Source of the DNA: Aquamicrobium sp.
Lineage (GTDB): Bacteria; Pseudomonadota; Alphaproteobacteria; Rhizobiales; Rhizobiaceae
Assembly: GCA_014860725.1 (NCBI GenBank)
Contig: JACZJD010000061.1
Span: 1-15,426 of the forward strand
Length of the DNA: 15,426 nucleotides
Reading direction: 5' to 3'
The position numbers were made by a program, and so were the translations under genes. The notes beneath the pieces were generated by a model. It searched no databases and had not been told where the DNA came from. It worked only from the letters and a program-made list of their open reading frames with translations. Position 1 is the stretch's first letter. The number at the start of each line of letters is the position of its first letter. Of this stretch, positions 6,641 through 14,013 are shown piece after piece.

Positions 6641-7702
6641 CTACGCGGCGGGCAGGTAGACGACGAAGGAGGCGCCCTCGCCCGGCTTCGAGCGCACGAC
6701 AAGCCTGCCCTCGTGGCGGGTGAGGATGTGCTTGACGATGGCGAGGCCGAGGCCGGTGCCGTTCTTCACCCGACTCTTCTCGGCATCGATGCGGTAGAAA
6801 CGCTCGGTGATTCGCGGAATGTGCTCCTCGGCGATGCCGGGGCCGTAGTCGCGGAAGGTGACGGCGATCTCCGGCGCCGGCCCGCCTTCGGCAGGCGCGA
6901 CGGAGACGTCGACGCGGCCGCCCGACTGGCCGTATTTGCAGGCGTTCTCGAGCAGGTTGACGAACACCTGGATCAGCTCGTCGCGGTTGCCGGAGACGAG
7001 GACGGGCTGCGGCGGCCGCTCGAAGGCGACGACGACGCCGTATTCGGCGGCAAGATGGCGGAGCGAATCGATGACGCCGGCCACCGTCTCCCCGAGGTCG
7101 ATGTTCTCCCGCGACGGCAGATGCGGCTTCATCTCGATGCGCGACAGGGTGAGAAGGTCGTCGATCAGGCGCGCCATGCGCGCCGTCTGGGTCTGCATGA
7201 TCTGGAGGAAGCTGTCGCGGGCCTTCTCGTCGTTGCGGGCCGGGCCGCGCAGGGTCTCGATGAAGCCGGAAATGGAAGCGAGCGGCGTTCGCAGCTCGTG
7301 GCTGGCATTGGCGATGAAGTCGGCGCGCATGCGGTCGATGCGGCGGGTCTCGCTCTGGTCCTTGAAGTGCACCATGAACAGGCCGAGGCCGGCGCCGACC
7401 GGCATGGCCGAGATGCGGAACGCCCGCTCGATCGGCACCCGCTCGGCATAGTCGATGGCGCCGGCCCGCCCTTCCCTCAGCAGCGTGTTGACGAGCCGCT
7501 GCATGTCGGGCGTGCGGAAGCGGTGGGCGAGCACCGTGCCCTGCGGAATGCGGCCGAACGCGGCGACGGCGGCCTCGTTGGCGTAGCGCACCGTGCCCCT
7601 GCTGTCGAAGACGACGATCGGGTCGGGGACGGCGGCGGCAAGGTCGCGGGCCGACAGCATATCCACCGCCGTGTCGTCATAATGCGCCATCGCCTCCCGC
7701 AT
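6641..7702 (-). CDS. phoR: PhoR-type sensor histidine kinase lacking membrane segments
   Basis: 353 residues from the ATG at 7700-7702. Domain order: a PAS domain at about 20-112 (VPDPIVVFDSRGTVRYANEAA), a HisKA domain with phospho-accepting His135 in FIANASHELRTPL, and a HATPase domain with N-box NLLENACKYG (Asn253), G1 DYGPGI (285-290), F-box ERFYR and G2 GTGLGLA (315-321). This PAS-HisKA arrangement and the neighbouring phoU identify it as PhoR, which phosphorylates PhoB when phosphate is low. The start was chosen because GGAGG lies eight bases before it; upstream ATGs at 7726 and 7741 have no ribosome site. No hydrophobic helix is present in any version, whereas PhoR proteins usually have one or two near the N-terminus. 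PhoB is not in the window. A different cytosolic PAS kinase cannot be fully excluded. Confidence 0.88.
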   Translation of the reverse strand: MREAMAHYDDTAVDMLSARDLAAAVPDPIVVFDSRGTVRYANEAAVAAFGRIPQGTVLAHRFRTPDMQRLVNTLLREGRAGAIDYAERVPIERAFRISAMPVGAGLGLFMVHFKDQSETRRIDRMRADFIANASHELRTPLASISGFIETLRGPARNDEKARDSFLQIMQTQTARMARLIDDLLTLSRIEMKPHLPSRENIDLGETVAGVIDSLRHLAAEYGVVVAFERPPQPVLVSGNRDELIQVFVNLLENACKYGQSGGRVDVSVAPAEGGPAPEIAVTFRDYGPGIAEEHIPRITERFYRIDAEKSRVKNGTGLGLAIVKHILTRHEGRLVVRSKPGEGASFVVYLPAA

Positions 7703-7708
7703 GCTTTC

Positions 7709-7715
7709 TTCCTCC
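7709..7715 (-). promoter_or_regulatory. Ribosome binding site that fixes the phoR start
   Basis: The minus strand reads GGAGGAA, then six bases, then the ATG at 7702. This is the only strong Shine-Dalgarno sequence in the region, so it favours the 353-residue product over the 366-residue one starting at 7741. Confidence 0.65.
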
Positions 7716-7818
7716 GGCTTTGCCATTGTGTGCGACAGCATCGTTAGCCAGTGTTGCAGGATTATCTCAGCGGCTGTGCCTTCCGTCGCCCTTTTCGGGA
7801 AGCCGGGAGCACCTGCCC

Positions 7819-8934
7819 TCAGGCACCCGCCCGCGCGGCGGCCAGCGCCTGCGGCAGCATCTCCTCGAACAGGTCCATCTCGGCCGCCGGCCCGACACTG
7901 ACGCGGATGCAGCGGTCGAGGACCGGCGCCGCCGGCTTGCGCACGAAAACGTCGCGCTCGATCAGCCCCTGCAGGACGGCCAGCGCGAAGGCGCCGTCAC
8001 GGCCGCAATCGACGGCGACGAAATTGGTGGCAGACGGCACCGTGGCGAGCCCGTTCGCGGCGGCGACGGCGGCGATGCGGTCGCGGCTGGTGGCAACGTC
8101 GGCGACGACGCGCGCAAGGTGCTCCCTGTCGGCGAGCGCGGCCAGCGCAGCGACATGGGCGAGGCGCGACATGCCGAAATGGTTGCGCACCTTGTCGAAG
8201 GCGCGGATCGCCTCCTCCTCGCCGACGGCATAGCCGCAGCGCATGCCGGCAAGGCCGTGCGCCTTGGAGAAGGTGCGCATGCGCAGCACGTTCGGCCGCG
8301 ACACGTCGAGCGGCGGAATGGCCGAGGCCGGCGCGGTCTCGCCATAGGCCTCGTCGAGGACGAGCAGCGTGGTCTCGGGCAGTTCCTCGATCAGGCGCGT
8401 GATCTCGCTCGCCTCCCACCACGTGCCCATCGGGTTGTCGGGGTTGGCGACGTAGAGGAGCGGCGCATTCTCGCGGCGCACGGCGGCCAGCAGGCCGTCG
8501 AGATCCTCGCGGTCCTGACGATAGGGGACGGTGACGAGACGGCCGCCGAAGCCGGCGACGTGATAGTTGAAGGTCGGGTAGCCGCCGAGCGAGGTGACGA
8601 CCGGCTGGCCCGGCTCGATGTAGAGGCGAACGATCAGGCCGAGCAGGCCGTCGATGCCGCCGCCGACGGCGACGTTGCCGGCCGAGACGCCGAGCTCGGC
8701 GGCCAGCGCCTGCTTCAGCTCGTGGTTCTCGGGGTCGCCGTACTTCCACACCTCGGCGGCCGCGGCCTGCATCGCGGCGACCGCCTTCGGCGACGGGCCG
8801 AAGCCGTTCTCGTTGGCGCCGATGCGGGCGCGGAACGCCTTGCCGCGCGTGCGCTCCAGCGCCTCCGGGCCGACGAAGGGAACGGTCGCCGGCAGCGAGG
8901 CGGCAAGGGGCGTGAGGGCTGGACGCGCGGTCAT
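7819..8934 (-). CDS. HisC-like PLP-dependent aminotransferase (class I/II)
   Basis: 371 residues, fold type I aminotransferase of the histidinol-phosphate aminotransferase group. Landmarks: FRARIGANENGFGPSPKA near the N-terminus, YGDPENHELKQALA (65-78), GGGIDGLLGL (91-100), NPDNPMGTWW (164-173, with substrate-carboxylate and PLP contacts), LVLDEAYGE (191-199) and the Schiff-base Lys224 in TFSKAHGLAGMR. Rhizobial genomes often carry several such paralogues, annotated hisC2 or hisC3; the real substrate could be histidinol phosphate, phenylalanine/tyrosine or another amino acid, and no his gene is nearby to decide. The start is the ATG at 8932-8934 (MTARPALTPL), which matches relatives; an ATG at 8970 would add twelve residues and has GGAA upstream, so it remains possible. 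It precedes phoR by 116 bases. Confidence 0.85.
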   Translation of the reverse strand: MTARPALTPLAASLPATVPFVGPEALERTRGKAFRARIGANENGFGPSPKAVAAMQAAAAEVWKYGDPENHELKQALAAELGVSAGNVAVGGGIDGLLGLIVRLYIEPGQPVVTSLGGYPTFNYHVAGFGGRLVTVPYRQDREDLDGLLAAVRRENAPLLYVANPDNPMGTWWEASEITRLIEELPETTLLVLDEAYGETAPASAIPPLDVSRPNVLRMRTFSKAHGLAGMRCGYAVGEEEAIRAFDKVRNHFGMSRLAHVAALAALADREHLARVVADVATSRDRIAAVAAANGLATVPSATNFVAVDCGRDGAFALAVLQGLIERDVFVRKPAAPVLDRCIRVSVGPAAEMDLFEEMLPQALAAARAGA

Positions 8935-8972
8935 GGTCTGGCAGGCTCTCGTTGTGATGGCGGATTGCATTA

Positions 8973-9055
8973 GAGCAATTCCGGCAAGGGTGTGAAGCGG
9001 TTATCCGTCTTGAAACACGCGGAAACAAGAGGATGGAGCGTTTCGCCGCTTCCGG
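8973..9055. repeat. Probable degenerate copy of a dispersed rhizobial intergenic repeat
   Basis: The sequence begins GAGCAATTCCGGCAAGGGTG, continues TGAAGCGGTTATCCGTCTTG and then GGAAACAAGAGGATGGAGCG. It resembles a repeat I recall in Mesorhizobium- and Sinorhizobium-type genomes, containing GAGCAATTCC..., GTGAAGCGGTTTTCCGTC and AAACAAA..GATAGAGCG. There is only one copy here, so its repeat nature rests on recall rather than on this window. It separates the aminotransferase from the serine hydrolase and could contribute the aminotransferase promoter region. Confidence 0.45.
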
Positions 9056-9076
9056 GCGAGGGTCGCAGGCGGCAGC

Positions 9077-10252
9077 CTACGGCGTGCCGCACGACGATGC
9101 GATCTGGCCGAGCATGAGGATCTCGAGCGCGGTGGCGGCGTCGTCGCTCGGATCGGGCCGCGCGGCGGTCTTGGCGATGACCACGCAGCTTGCCGGATCG
9201 ACCCACAGCCACTGGCCGTGGATGCCCACCGCGGCAATAGTGCCGCGGCCGTCGCCGACATCGTACCAGCAGGAGCGGTAGCGACCATTGGCGAACATGT
9301 CGGCGAAATTGCCCTCCACCCAGGCCTGCCGGTCGCCGTTGGAACGCATGTCCTCGATCCAGCCTTGCGGCACCACCTGAACGCCGTCGCGGTTGCGGCC
9401 GCCGTCGAGGACGAGCTGGCCGAGGCGGGCGAGGTCGCGGGTGGTCATGCACACGCCGCCCGCCGCCCGCGCCGTGCCGACGCGGTCGACGGTGACATAG
9501 GCGGCACCCCGTGCGCCCATCGGCCGCCACAGCCTCTCGGCGAGATAGCGATGGTAGCGCCGGCCCGCCGCGCGCTCGACCACGAGGCCGAGCAGGTCGG
9601 TGTTGGGCGAGGCGTAGTAGAAGCGGCGGCCGTGGCCTTCTCCCCTGCCGCCGAGCGTCGCCAGGAACCCCTCCATCGTCTCGGGTACGGAATCGGGGCG
9701 CTCCGGGTTCCACAGCATGGCGCGGCGGTAGCGGTCGAACGCGCCGCCAGCGTCGAGATATTCCTCGTCGAAGTCGAGATCGACCGTCATGTCGAGCAGG
9801 TCGCGCACGCGGGCGGCGCCGTAGGTCGAGCCGGTCATCGAGGGCACATAGGCCGAGACCGGCGCGTCCGGGTCCAGCCTGCCCTCGCCCGCCGCGATGC
9901 CGGCGAGAAGGCCGGTGACGGATTTGGAGATCGAGAACACGACATGCGGCCGGTCGGGATCGGCGGTTTCGGCCAGCCACTCGGCAACCACCGCGCCATC
10001 GCGCATCACCACGACATGATCGGTATGGGAGCGCCGCATGTGGGCGAGCGCGCCGATTTCGCCGCCATCGCGGTCTGCGAGCGCCATGTCCGCGAGCAAG
10101 CCGGGTCCGGGCGACGGCTCTTCCGGCCCGGCGGGCCAGGCCATGATCGCCACCGGCACGAATTCGGACACGCGCTGAAAGCTGTAGCGGCTGTTGGGAT
10201 GGAGCCGCCAGTCGGCGAGCGTGATGTCGGCGCGCCTCGGCTGGTCGCTCAT
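9077..10252 (-). CDS. Serine hydrolase of the beta-lactamase / 6-aminohexanoate-dimer hydrolase type
   Basis: 391 residues. The fold is that of penicillin-binding-protein-like hydrolases (family S12, class C-like). The catalytic SxxK is Ser107-Lys110 in VVFSISKSVTGLLAG, the second motif is the tyrosine in FYYASPNTDLLG (Tyr213), and the third is GIHGQ near residue 345, standing for KTG. The Y-x-S-x-NTD and HGQ forms are like NylB and esterase EstB rather than true beta-lactamases, so an amide or ester hydrolase is more likely than antibiotic resistance. There is no signal peptide, so it is expected in the cytosol. GGAGG before the ATG at 10250-10252 decides the start against a 413-residue frame. 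It follows the terminator of the porin gene, so it probably has its own promoter. The natural substrate is unknown. Confidence 0.85.
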   Translation of the reverse strand: MSDQPRRADITLADWRLHPNSRYSFQRVSEFVPVAIMAWPAGPEEPSPGPGLLADMALADRDGGEIGALAHMRRSHTDHVVVMRDGAVVAEWLAETADPDRPHVVFSISKSVTGLLAGIAAGEGRLDPDAPVSAYVPSMTGSTYGAARVRDLLDMTVDLDFDEEYLDAGGAFDRYRRAMLWNPERPDSVPETMEGFLATLGGRGEGHGRRFYYASPNTDLLGLVVERAAGRRYHRYLAERLWRPMGARGAAYVTVDRVGTARAAGGVCMTTRDLARLGQLVLDGGRNRDGVQVVPQGWIEDMRSNGDRQAWVEGNFADMFANGRYRSCWYDVGDGRGTIAAVGIHGQWLWVDPASCVVIAKTAARPDPSDDAATALEILMLGQIASSCGTP

Positions 10253-10319
10253 GGGTCTTTCCTCCGGCTGCGGGCGGAGACGCTCTAGCAGACCGTCGGA
10301 GCGACCGCAAAACGGCAAA

Positions 10320-10346
10320 GGCCCGGCGGGGAGCCGCCGGGCCTTT
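10320..10346 (-). terminator. Intrinsic terminator after the TorF-type porin gene
   Basis: A perfect 10-bp inverted repeat, GGCCCGGCGG / CCGCCGGGCC, with a 4-base loop (10320-10343), flanked by AAA on the left and TTT on the right. On the minus strand it follows the porin stop by 28 bases and is trailed by TTTGCCGTTTT. The symmetry means it could also stop transcription from the other strand, but no plus-strand gene ends here. It separates the porin from the serine hydrolase. Confidence 0.85.
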
Positions 10347-10371
10347 CGTCAAACCGGGGATGCGTATCCGC

Positions 10372-11073
10372 TCAGTTGCGGCGCAGGGCCGACCACGAGG
10401 TGTCGACCGAGAGGCTCAGGACGAACCGGCCGTGATTGGCGTCGTTGTCGGAGTCGTGGTAGCGGCCGTCGATCGTGAAGATGTCGTTGATGGTGTAGGA
10501 CAGGCCGATGTTCCAGTCGACGTCGTCGCTGCTGTCGTCGAGCCAGGTGCCGACGGCGGCCGAGAGCGTCACGTCGTAAGGCAGCACGACCGCCGCGTTG
10601 GCGACGCCGTAGACGGTGTCGCCCTCGGGATCGAAATAGAGTTCGCCGCCGGCGGAGAACTGCTCGGTGAAGGTGTAGGTCGCCTTGCCGTAGAACTCGC
10701 CGCAGCAATCGCCGCTGTCGTCGTAGACGTAGCGGACATAGCCGAAATCGAGGGCGAGATTGCCGAACTCCGGCCGGACGCCGACATAGAAGTCGAATTC
10801 CCAATTGTTGGGATCGCCCGGGGCCAGATCGACCGTCGAGGTCCAGATGCCGGCGTAGAAGATGCCGTAGGACGGCTCGATATAGGCCTGGAAGGCCGGA
10901 CCGTCGGACTGGTCGACACCGCGCGAGATGTAGCGGGAGGTGACGGTGGCGCCGAAGGCAACGTCGAACTTCGACGAAATTTCTTCCTGCGTGTAGACCT
11001 CGTCGGCGGCATAGGCGGTGGAGGACAGGATGGTGGCGGCCGCAAGGAAGGCGGCAGTGCGGATAAGCTTCAT
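10372..11073 (-). CDS. TorF-family putative outer-membrane porin
   Basis: 233 residues with a clear signal peptide (MKLIRTAAFLAAATILSSTAYA, cut after residue 22). The mature part is rich in alternating aromatic beta strands: FDVAFGATVTSRYISRGVDQ at its start, then PAFQAYIEPSYGIFYAGIWTS, WEFDFYVGVRPEFG and FGYVRYVYD, and a final strand FVLSLSVDTSW. This is the pattern of the Gcw_chp/TorF family, small beta-barrel proteins of the outer membrane with no settled function. The last residue is Asn rather than Phe. Asp- and Glu-rich loops point to a surface protein. The start has GAGG upstream and a strong terminator follows the stop, so it is a single-gene unit. Confidence 0.85.
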   Translation of the reverse strand: MKLIRTAAFLAAATILSSTAYAADEVYTQEEISSKFDVAFGATVTSRYISRGVDQSDGPAFQAYIEPSYGIFYAGIWTSTVDLAPGDPNNWEFDFYVGVRPEFGNLALDFGYVRYVYDDSGDCCGEFYGKATYTFTEQFSAGGELYFDPEGDTVYGVANAAVVLPYDVTLSAAVGTWLDDSSDDVDWNIGLSYTINDIFTIDGRYHDSDNDANHGRFVLSLSVDTSWSALRRN

Positions 11074-11474
11074 GGACCCCTCGAACGAATAGAGCTTCGT
11101 AATCCCCGGAATGACGGGCGGCCTTTTGCGGGAACCGCCTCGCCCTCTTGATTCGACAGTGATTCACCGCCGCGGTTTTAGCAACGGAATTCAAAGCGCT
11201 GGCCGACGGAGGAAAAGAAATGCGACGGCACCGTTGCAGAAATGTGTCAGTATTCAGCCCAACTCGAAAGCACGCCACCTTTGCAGCACACGATGAGGGC
11301 AGTCGCTGCCGAAAAGAACGGCACATTGCTTCAGTAAAGGTCAGCCATTCGCACGGGCGAGAGAATCAGCAGAAGAGACGGGCGGCACAGCCCCTTCCCC
11401 CTGATGAATGGACTCCGGCTTCCCTGGCTTCCCGAGCCGTCCGCGAGCATGATTGCGTTTCGCGTCTCGCCCCC
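11074..11474. other. Non-coding divergent intergenic region between porin and tetR
   Basis: About 400 bases without a credible gene. Small open frames here have no homology that I recognise, no good ribosome sites and unusual composition. Two GANTC sites lie 11 bases apart (GATTC at 11150 and 11161), about 80-90 bases upstream of the porin start. GCAACGG at 11181-11187 is inverted as CCGTTGC at 11231-11237. I could not identify a convincing porin promoter. Confidence 0.5.
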
Positions 11475-11503
11475 TTGAATTAATTGAACGTTCGTTTTAT
11501 TAT
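11475..11503 (+). promoter_or_regulatory. tetR-ivd promoter with an embedded operator-like inverted repeat
   Basis: TTGAAT at 11475-11480, a 17-base spacer, then TATTAT at 11498-11503: a near-consensus sigma-70 promoter. Transcription would begin around 11510, leaving a leader of about 12 bases. Between the two hexamers lies GAACGTTC (11486-11493), a perfect palindrome, overlapped by AACG-TT-CGTT (11487-11496). An inverted repeat in the spacer is the usual place for a TetR-family repressor to bind, so autorepression and control of the downstream catabolic genes is a natural inference. Confidence 0.65.
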
Positions 11504-11522
11504 TTTCGGCAAGGGAGGAAAC

Positions 11523-12167
11523 ATGGCGCGCACCGCAGGCTCGGACGGAGAGAAGACGCAGATCGCGATCCGCGAGGCGGCGGTCGATCTCATCGCCCGC
11601 TACGGCTACGAGGCGGTGTCGATGCGCCAGCTCGCGGCCGAGGTCGGCGTGCAGGCGGCCGCCCTTTACCGCTACTTCCCGACCAAGGAAGAGCTGCTGT
11701 TCTCGCTGATGACCGAGCATATGGAGGCGCTGCTCCGGAGCTGGGAGGACGCGCGCCCGGCGACGCCGGAGCCGGCGCTCCAGCTCGCCGCCTTCGTGCG
11801 CAACCACATCGCCTTCCATGTCGGGCGGCGGCATTCGACCCATGTCAACAACATGGAGCTGCGTTCGCTCTCCCACGACAGGCTGAGCGCGGTCCTGCGC
11901 CTGCGCACCGCCTACGAGAAGGAGCTGCGCCGCATCCTGCGCGAGGGTGCCGATGCCGGCAGCTTCGCCGTGGACGACGTGCCGCTGACGGCGATGGCGA
12001 TCATCCAGATGACCACCGGCGTCATCGTCTGGTTCCGTCCCGACGAGCGTCTTTCCGTCAGCGAGCTGGCCGATACCTATCACGAATTGACGATGCGCCT
12101 CGTAGGCGCGCGCAAAGACAGGGAGGATGTCCATGTACGATCACGCAATGAGCTTCGGGCTTGGTGA
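11523..12167 (+). CDS. TetR/AcrR-family regulator of the leucine degradation cluster
   Basis: 214 residues. The N-terminal DNA-binding domain is clear: [20 protein letters not shown], then [25 protein letters not shown] (residues 35-59). The C-terminal ligand and dimer domain contains [10 protein letters not shown] and [10 protein letters not shown], a pattern common in TetR proteins next to acyl-CoA genes. The ATG at 11523 is chosen because GGGAGG lies four bases before it; the longer frame from 11484 would include the -10 element. The reading frame runs 35 bases into ivd, so the two are probably translationally linked. It is probably a repressor released by an acyl-CoA of the leucine/isovalerate pathway; TetR-type Liu regulators are known, but the more familiar LiuR is of MerR type. 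The ligand is inferred, not seen. Confidence 0.88.
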   Translation: MARTAGSDGEKTQIAIREAAVDLIARYGYEAVSMRQLAAEVGVQAAALYRYFPTKEELLFSLMTEHMEALLRSWEDARPATPEPALQLAAFVRNHIAFHVGRRHSTHVNNMELRSLSHDRLSAVLRLRTAYEKELRRILREGADAGSFAVDDVPLTAMAIIQMTTGVIVWFRPDERLSVSELADTYHELTMRLVGARKDREDVHVRSRNELRAW

Positions 12168-13296
12168 GGAGATAGACGCGCTGCGCGACACCGTGCGCCG
12201 CTTCGCGCAGGACCGTATCGCCCCCATCGCCGCCGACATCGACCGCGACAACGACTTTCCCGCCCATCTGTGGGAGGAGATGGGCGCGCTCGGCCTGCTC
12301 GGCGTGACCGCCGACCCGGACTATGGCGGCACCGGCATGGGCTATCTCGCCCATGCCGTGGCCATGGAGGAGATCTCGCGGGCCTCGGCCTCGGTCGGCC
12401 TCTCCTACGGCGCCCATTCCAATCTCTGCGTCAACCAGATCAGCCGCTGGGGCACGCCGGAGCAGAAGGAAAAGTACCTGCCCGGCCTGTGCGCCGGCAC
12501 CACGGTCGGCGCGCTCGCCATGTCGGAGCCCGGCGCGGGGTCGGACGTGGTCTCGATGCGCCTGCGCGCGGAGAAGAGGAACGACCGCTACGTGCTCAAC
12601 GGCTCCAAGATGTGGATCACCAACGGCCCCGACGCCGGCACGCTCGTGGTCTACGCCAAGACCGACCCGGAGCGCCATTCGCGCGGCATGACGGCCTTCC
12701 TGATCGAGCGCGAGATGGCGGGCTTCTCCGTGGCGCAGAAGCTCGACAAGCTCGGCATGCGCGGCTCCAACACCGGCGAGCTGGTGTTCGAGGACGTCGA
12801 GGTGCCGTTCGAGAACGTGCTGGGCGAGGAAGGGCGCGGCGTCGAGGTGCTGATGTCCGGCCTCGATTACGAGCGCGTCGTGCTCTCCGGCGGACCGCTG
12901 GGCATCATGGCGGCGGCGATGGACGTCGCCGTGCCCTACAGCCATGAGCGCCGGCAGTTCGGCCAGCCGATCGGCTCGTTCCAACTCGTCCAGGGCAAGC
13001 TCGCCGACATGTACACGACCATGAACGCCTGCCGCGCCTACGTCTACGCCGTCGCGGCCGCCTGCGACCGCAGGGAGACGACGCGCAAGGACGCGGCCGG
13101 CTGCATCCTCTACGCGGCGGAGAAAGCGACCCTGGTTGCGCTCGACGCCATCCAGATCCTCGGCGGCAACGGCTACATCAACGACTATCCGACCGGCCGC
13201 CTGCTGCGCGACGCCAAGCTCTACGAGATCGGCGCCGGCACCAGCGAAATCCGCCGCTGGCTGATCGGCCGCGAGATGATGGCGGAGGGGGCCTAG
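12133..13296 (+). CDS. ivd: Isovaleryl-CoA dehydrogenase
   Basis: 387 residues, an FAD-dependent acyl-CoA dehydrogenase that oxidises isovaleryl-CoA to 3-methylcrotonyl-CoA in leucine breakdown, passing electrons to ETF. Family motifs include [13 protein letters not shown] (127-139), [18 protein letters not shown] and [10 protein letters not shown]. Two features point to isovaleryl-CoA rather than straight-chain acyl-CoA: the catalytic base is Glu247 in [12 protein letters not shown], the position used by Ivd, and the usual C-terminal glutamate is replaced in [12 protein letters not shown]. The ATG at 12133 is preferred, with GGGAGG six bases before it; an ATG at 12127 abuts that site. Its last base pairs are shared with hicB: both stops lie in one CTAG. 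Also called liuA. Confidence 0.93.
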   Translation: MYDHAMSFGLGEEIDALRDTVRRFAQDRIAPIAADIDRDNDFPAHLWEEMGALGLLGVTADPDYGGTGMGYLAHAVAMEEISRASASVGLSYGAHSNLCVNQISRWGTPEQKEKYLPGLCAGTTVGALAMSEPGAGSDVVSMRLRAEKRNDRYVLNGSKMWITNGPDAGTLVVYAKTDPERHSRGMTAFLIEREMAGFSVAQKLDKLGMRGSNTGELVFEDVEVPFENVLGEEGRGVEVLMSGLDYERVVLSGGPLGIMAAAMDVAVPYSHERRQFGQPIGSFQLVQGKLADMYTTMNACRAYVYAVAAACDRRETTRKDAAGCILYAAEKATLVALDAIQILGGNGYINDYPTGRLLRDAKLYEIGAGTSEIRRWLIGREMMAEGA

Positions 13297-13661
13297 TGCG
13301 ACGCCACCGTGACCTTGGTCGTGGCTTCGTCGACTCTCTTGCGCGCGACCTCGGCGAGCGTGTCGGAAATCCACTGGTTGACCGACTTGCCGTCGCTCGC
13401 CGCCGCCTTGCTCAGCAAGGCATGGATTTCAGGCGTCGTGCGCAACGCCAGCTTGCCGGAATAGGGCTTCTGCGGCTCCAGGCCGCGCTCCTTGCAAAAG
13501 GCGAGATAGTCGTCGACGCTGTCGTGGAACGCCTTGACCAGTTCTTCCGCGCTTTCGGCCTCGAACGTCACGATGTCGCGAAGCCCGAGGACGCGCCCGT
13601 GAAACACCATATCCTCGTCGTCGAACTCGATCGATCCGGTATATCCCTTGTAAGACCTCAT
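13293..13661 (-). CDS. hicB: HicB-family antitoxin
   Basis: 122 residues. The N-terminal half ([20 protein letters not shown], then [21 protein letters not shown]) has the HicB partial RNase-H-like fold that masks the toxin. The C-terminal part is a ribbon-helix-helix DNA-binding domain: [22 protein letters not shown] then [15 protein letters not shown] (residues 70-105). HicB neutralises HicA and represses its own operon. Its start overlaps the hicA stop as ATGA, the standard coupled order hicA then hicB. Its stop codon TAG (13293-13295) overlaps the ivd stop on the other strand. A DNA-binding HicB of RHH type fits an autoregulatory palindrome just upstream of hicA. Confidence 0.9.
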   Translation of the reverse strand: MRSYKGYTGSIEFDDEDMVFHGRVLGLRDIVTFEAESAEELVKAFHDSVDDYLAFCKERGLEPQKPYSGKLALRTTPEIHALLSKAAASDGKSVNQWISDTLAEVARKRVDEATTKVTVASH

Positions 13662-13915
13662 GATGATCCTATCCCAGCATTCGTCAGAAACTCGCGGATG
13701 CCCCTGATTGCCCAGCGTTTCGTATCGGGAGACGGGTGCGGGCGGTGGAGAAACAGGGTCTGGCCGGCAATGGTGAACCTCACTCGCGAACCACTTCCTT
13801 CGGACATCTCCGCGCCAAGCGCCAGCAACAAGGCTTCGACGTCACGCCATTTGATCGAACCACTGACGGGATCGGTGAAAATGGCTTTGAGGGTCTTGCG
13901 ATGTCTGGCATTCAT
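13658..13915 (-). CDS. hicA: HicA-family mRNA interferase toxin
   Basis: 85 residues. HicA toxins have a double-stranded-RNA-binding-like fold and cut mRNA, slowing growth when HicB is lost. The sequence matches the subfamily beginning MNARHRKTLKAIFTDPVSGS, then IKWRDVEALLLALGAE, GSRVRF, and LFLHRPHP with the likely catalytic histidine. The usual GSHH motif is absent in this subgroup. The ATG at 13913-13915 has GGAGG five bases upstream; a second ATG at 13925-13927 would add four residues. By hand count 13741-13920 is about 57% G+C (102 of 180), against about 73% in a 60-base sample of ivd, which suggests separate origin. It is the promoter-proximal gene of the pair and points away from mccB. 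Confidence 0.88.
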   Translation of the reverse strand: MNARHRKTLKAIFTDPVSGSIKWRDVEALLLALGAEMSEGSGSRVRFTIAGQTLFLHRPHPSPDTKRWAIRGIREFLTNAGIGSS

Positions 13916-13920
13916 GTCGA

Positions 13921-13925
13921 CCTCC
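13921..13925 (-). promoter_or_regulatory. Ribosome binding site that favours the 85-residue HicA start
   Basis: GGAGG on the minus strand is followed by five bases and the ATG at 13915. It overlaps the alternative ATG at 13927, which itself has GGAG upstream. The downstream start gives the family-like N-terminus MNARHRKTL. Confidence 0.5.
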
Positions 13926-13983
13926 ATCTCAGCTCCGCGAGCTACGATCTGCGGAGCCGTGTCGGCCGCACGTCCTGCGCGAC

Positions 13984-14013
13984 AGTATAATTGATACCAA
14001 AATATGATATCAT
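13984..14013. promoter_or_regulatory. Divergent hicA/mccB control region with palindrome ATGATATCAT
   Basis: This AT-rich stretch (22 of 60 bases G+C at 13981-14040) lies between hicA and mccB. On the minus strand TATACT (13989-13984) is a good -10 for hicAB. On the plus strand TATAAT (13986-13991) is a perfect -10 hexamer for mccB, overlapping the other, though neither has a recognisable -35. The perfect palindrome ATGATATCAT at 14004-14013 sits where the hicAB -35 should be and 13 bases before the mccB ATG. It is the obvious candidate HicB operator. Confidence 0.5.

Noticed and set aside
9077..10252. Beta-lactamase conferring antibiotic resistance
   Set aside because: There is no signal peptide, and the motifs (Y-x-S-x-NTD and HGQ) are those of NylB/EstB-like hydrolases rather than true class C beta-lactamases.
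11331..12134. 267-codon open frame on the minus strand opposite tetR
   Set aside because: The plus-strand frame has a clear TetR helix-turn-helix, promoter and ribosome site; the opposite frame has none of these.
12058..13374. 438-codon open frame on the minus strand
   Set aside because: Antisense to ivd; histidine-, arginine- and alanine-rich shadow with no family resemblance.
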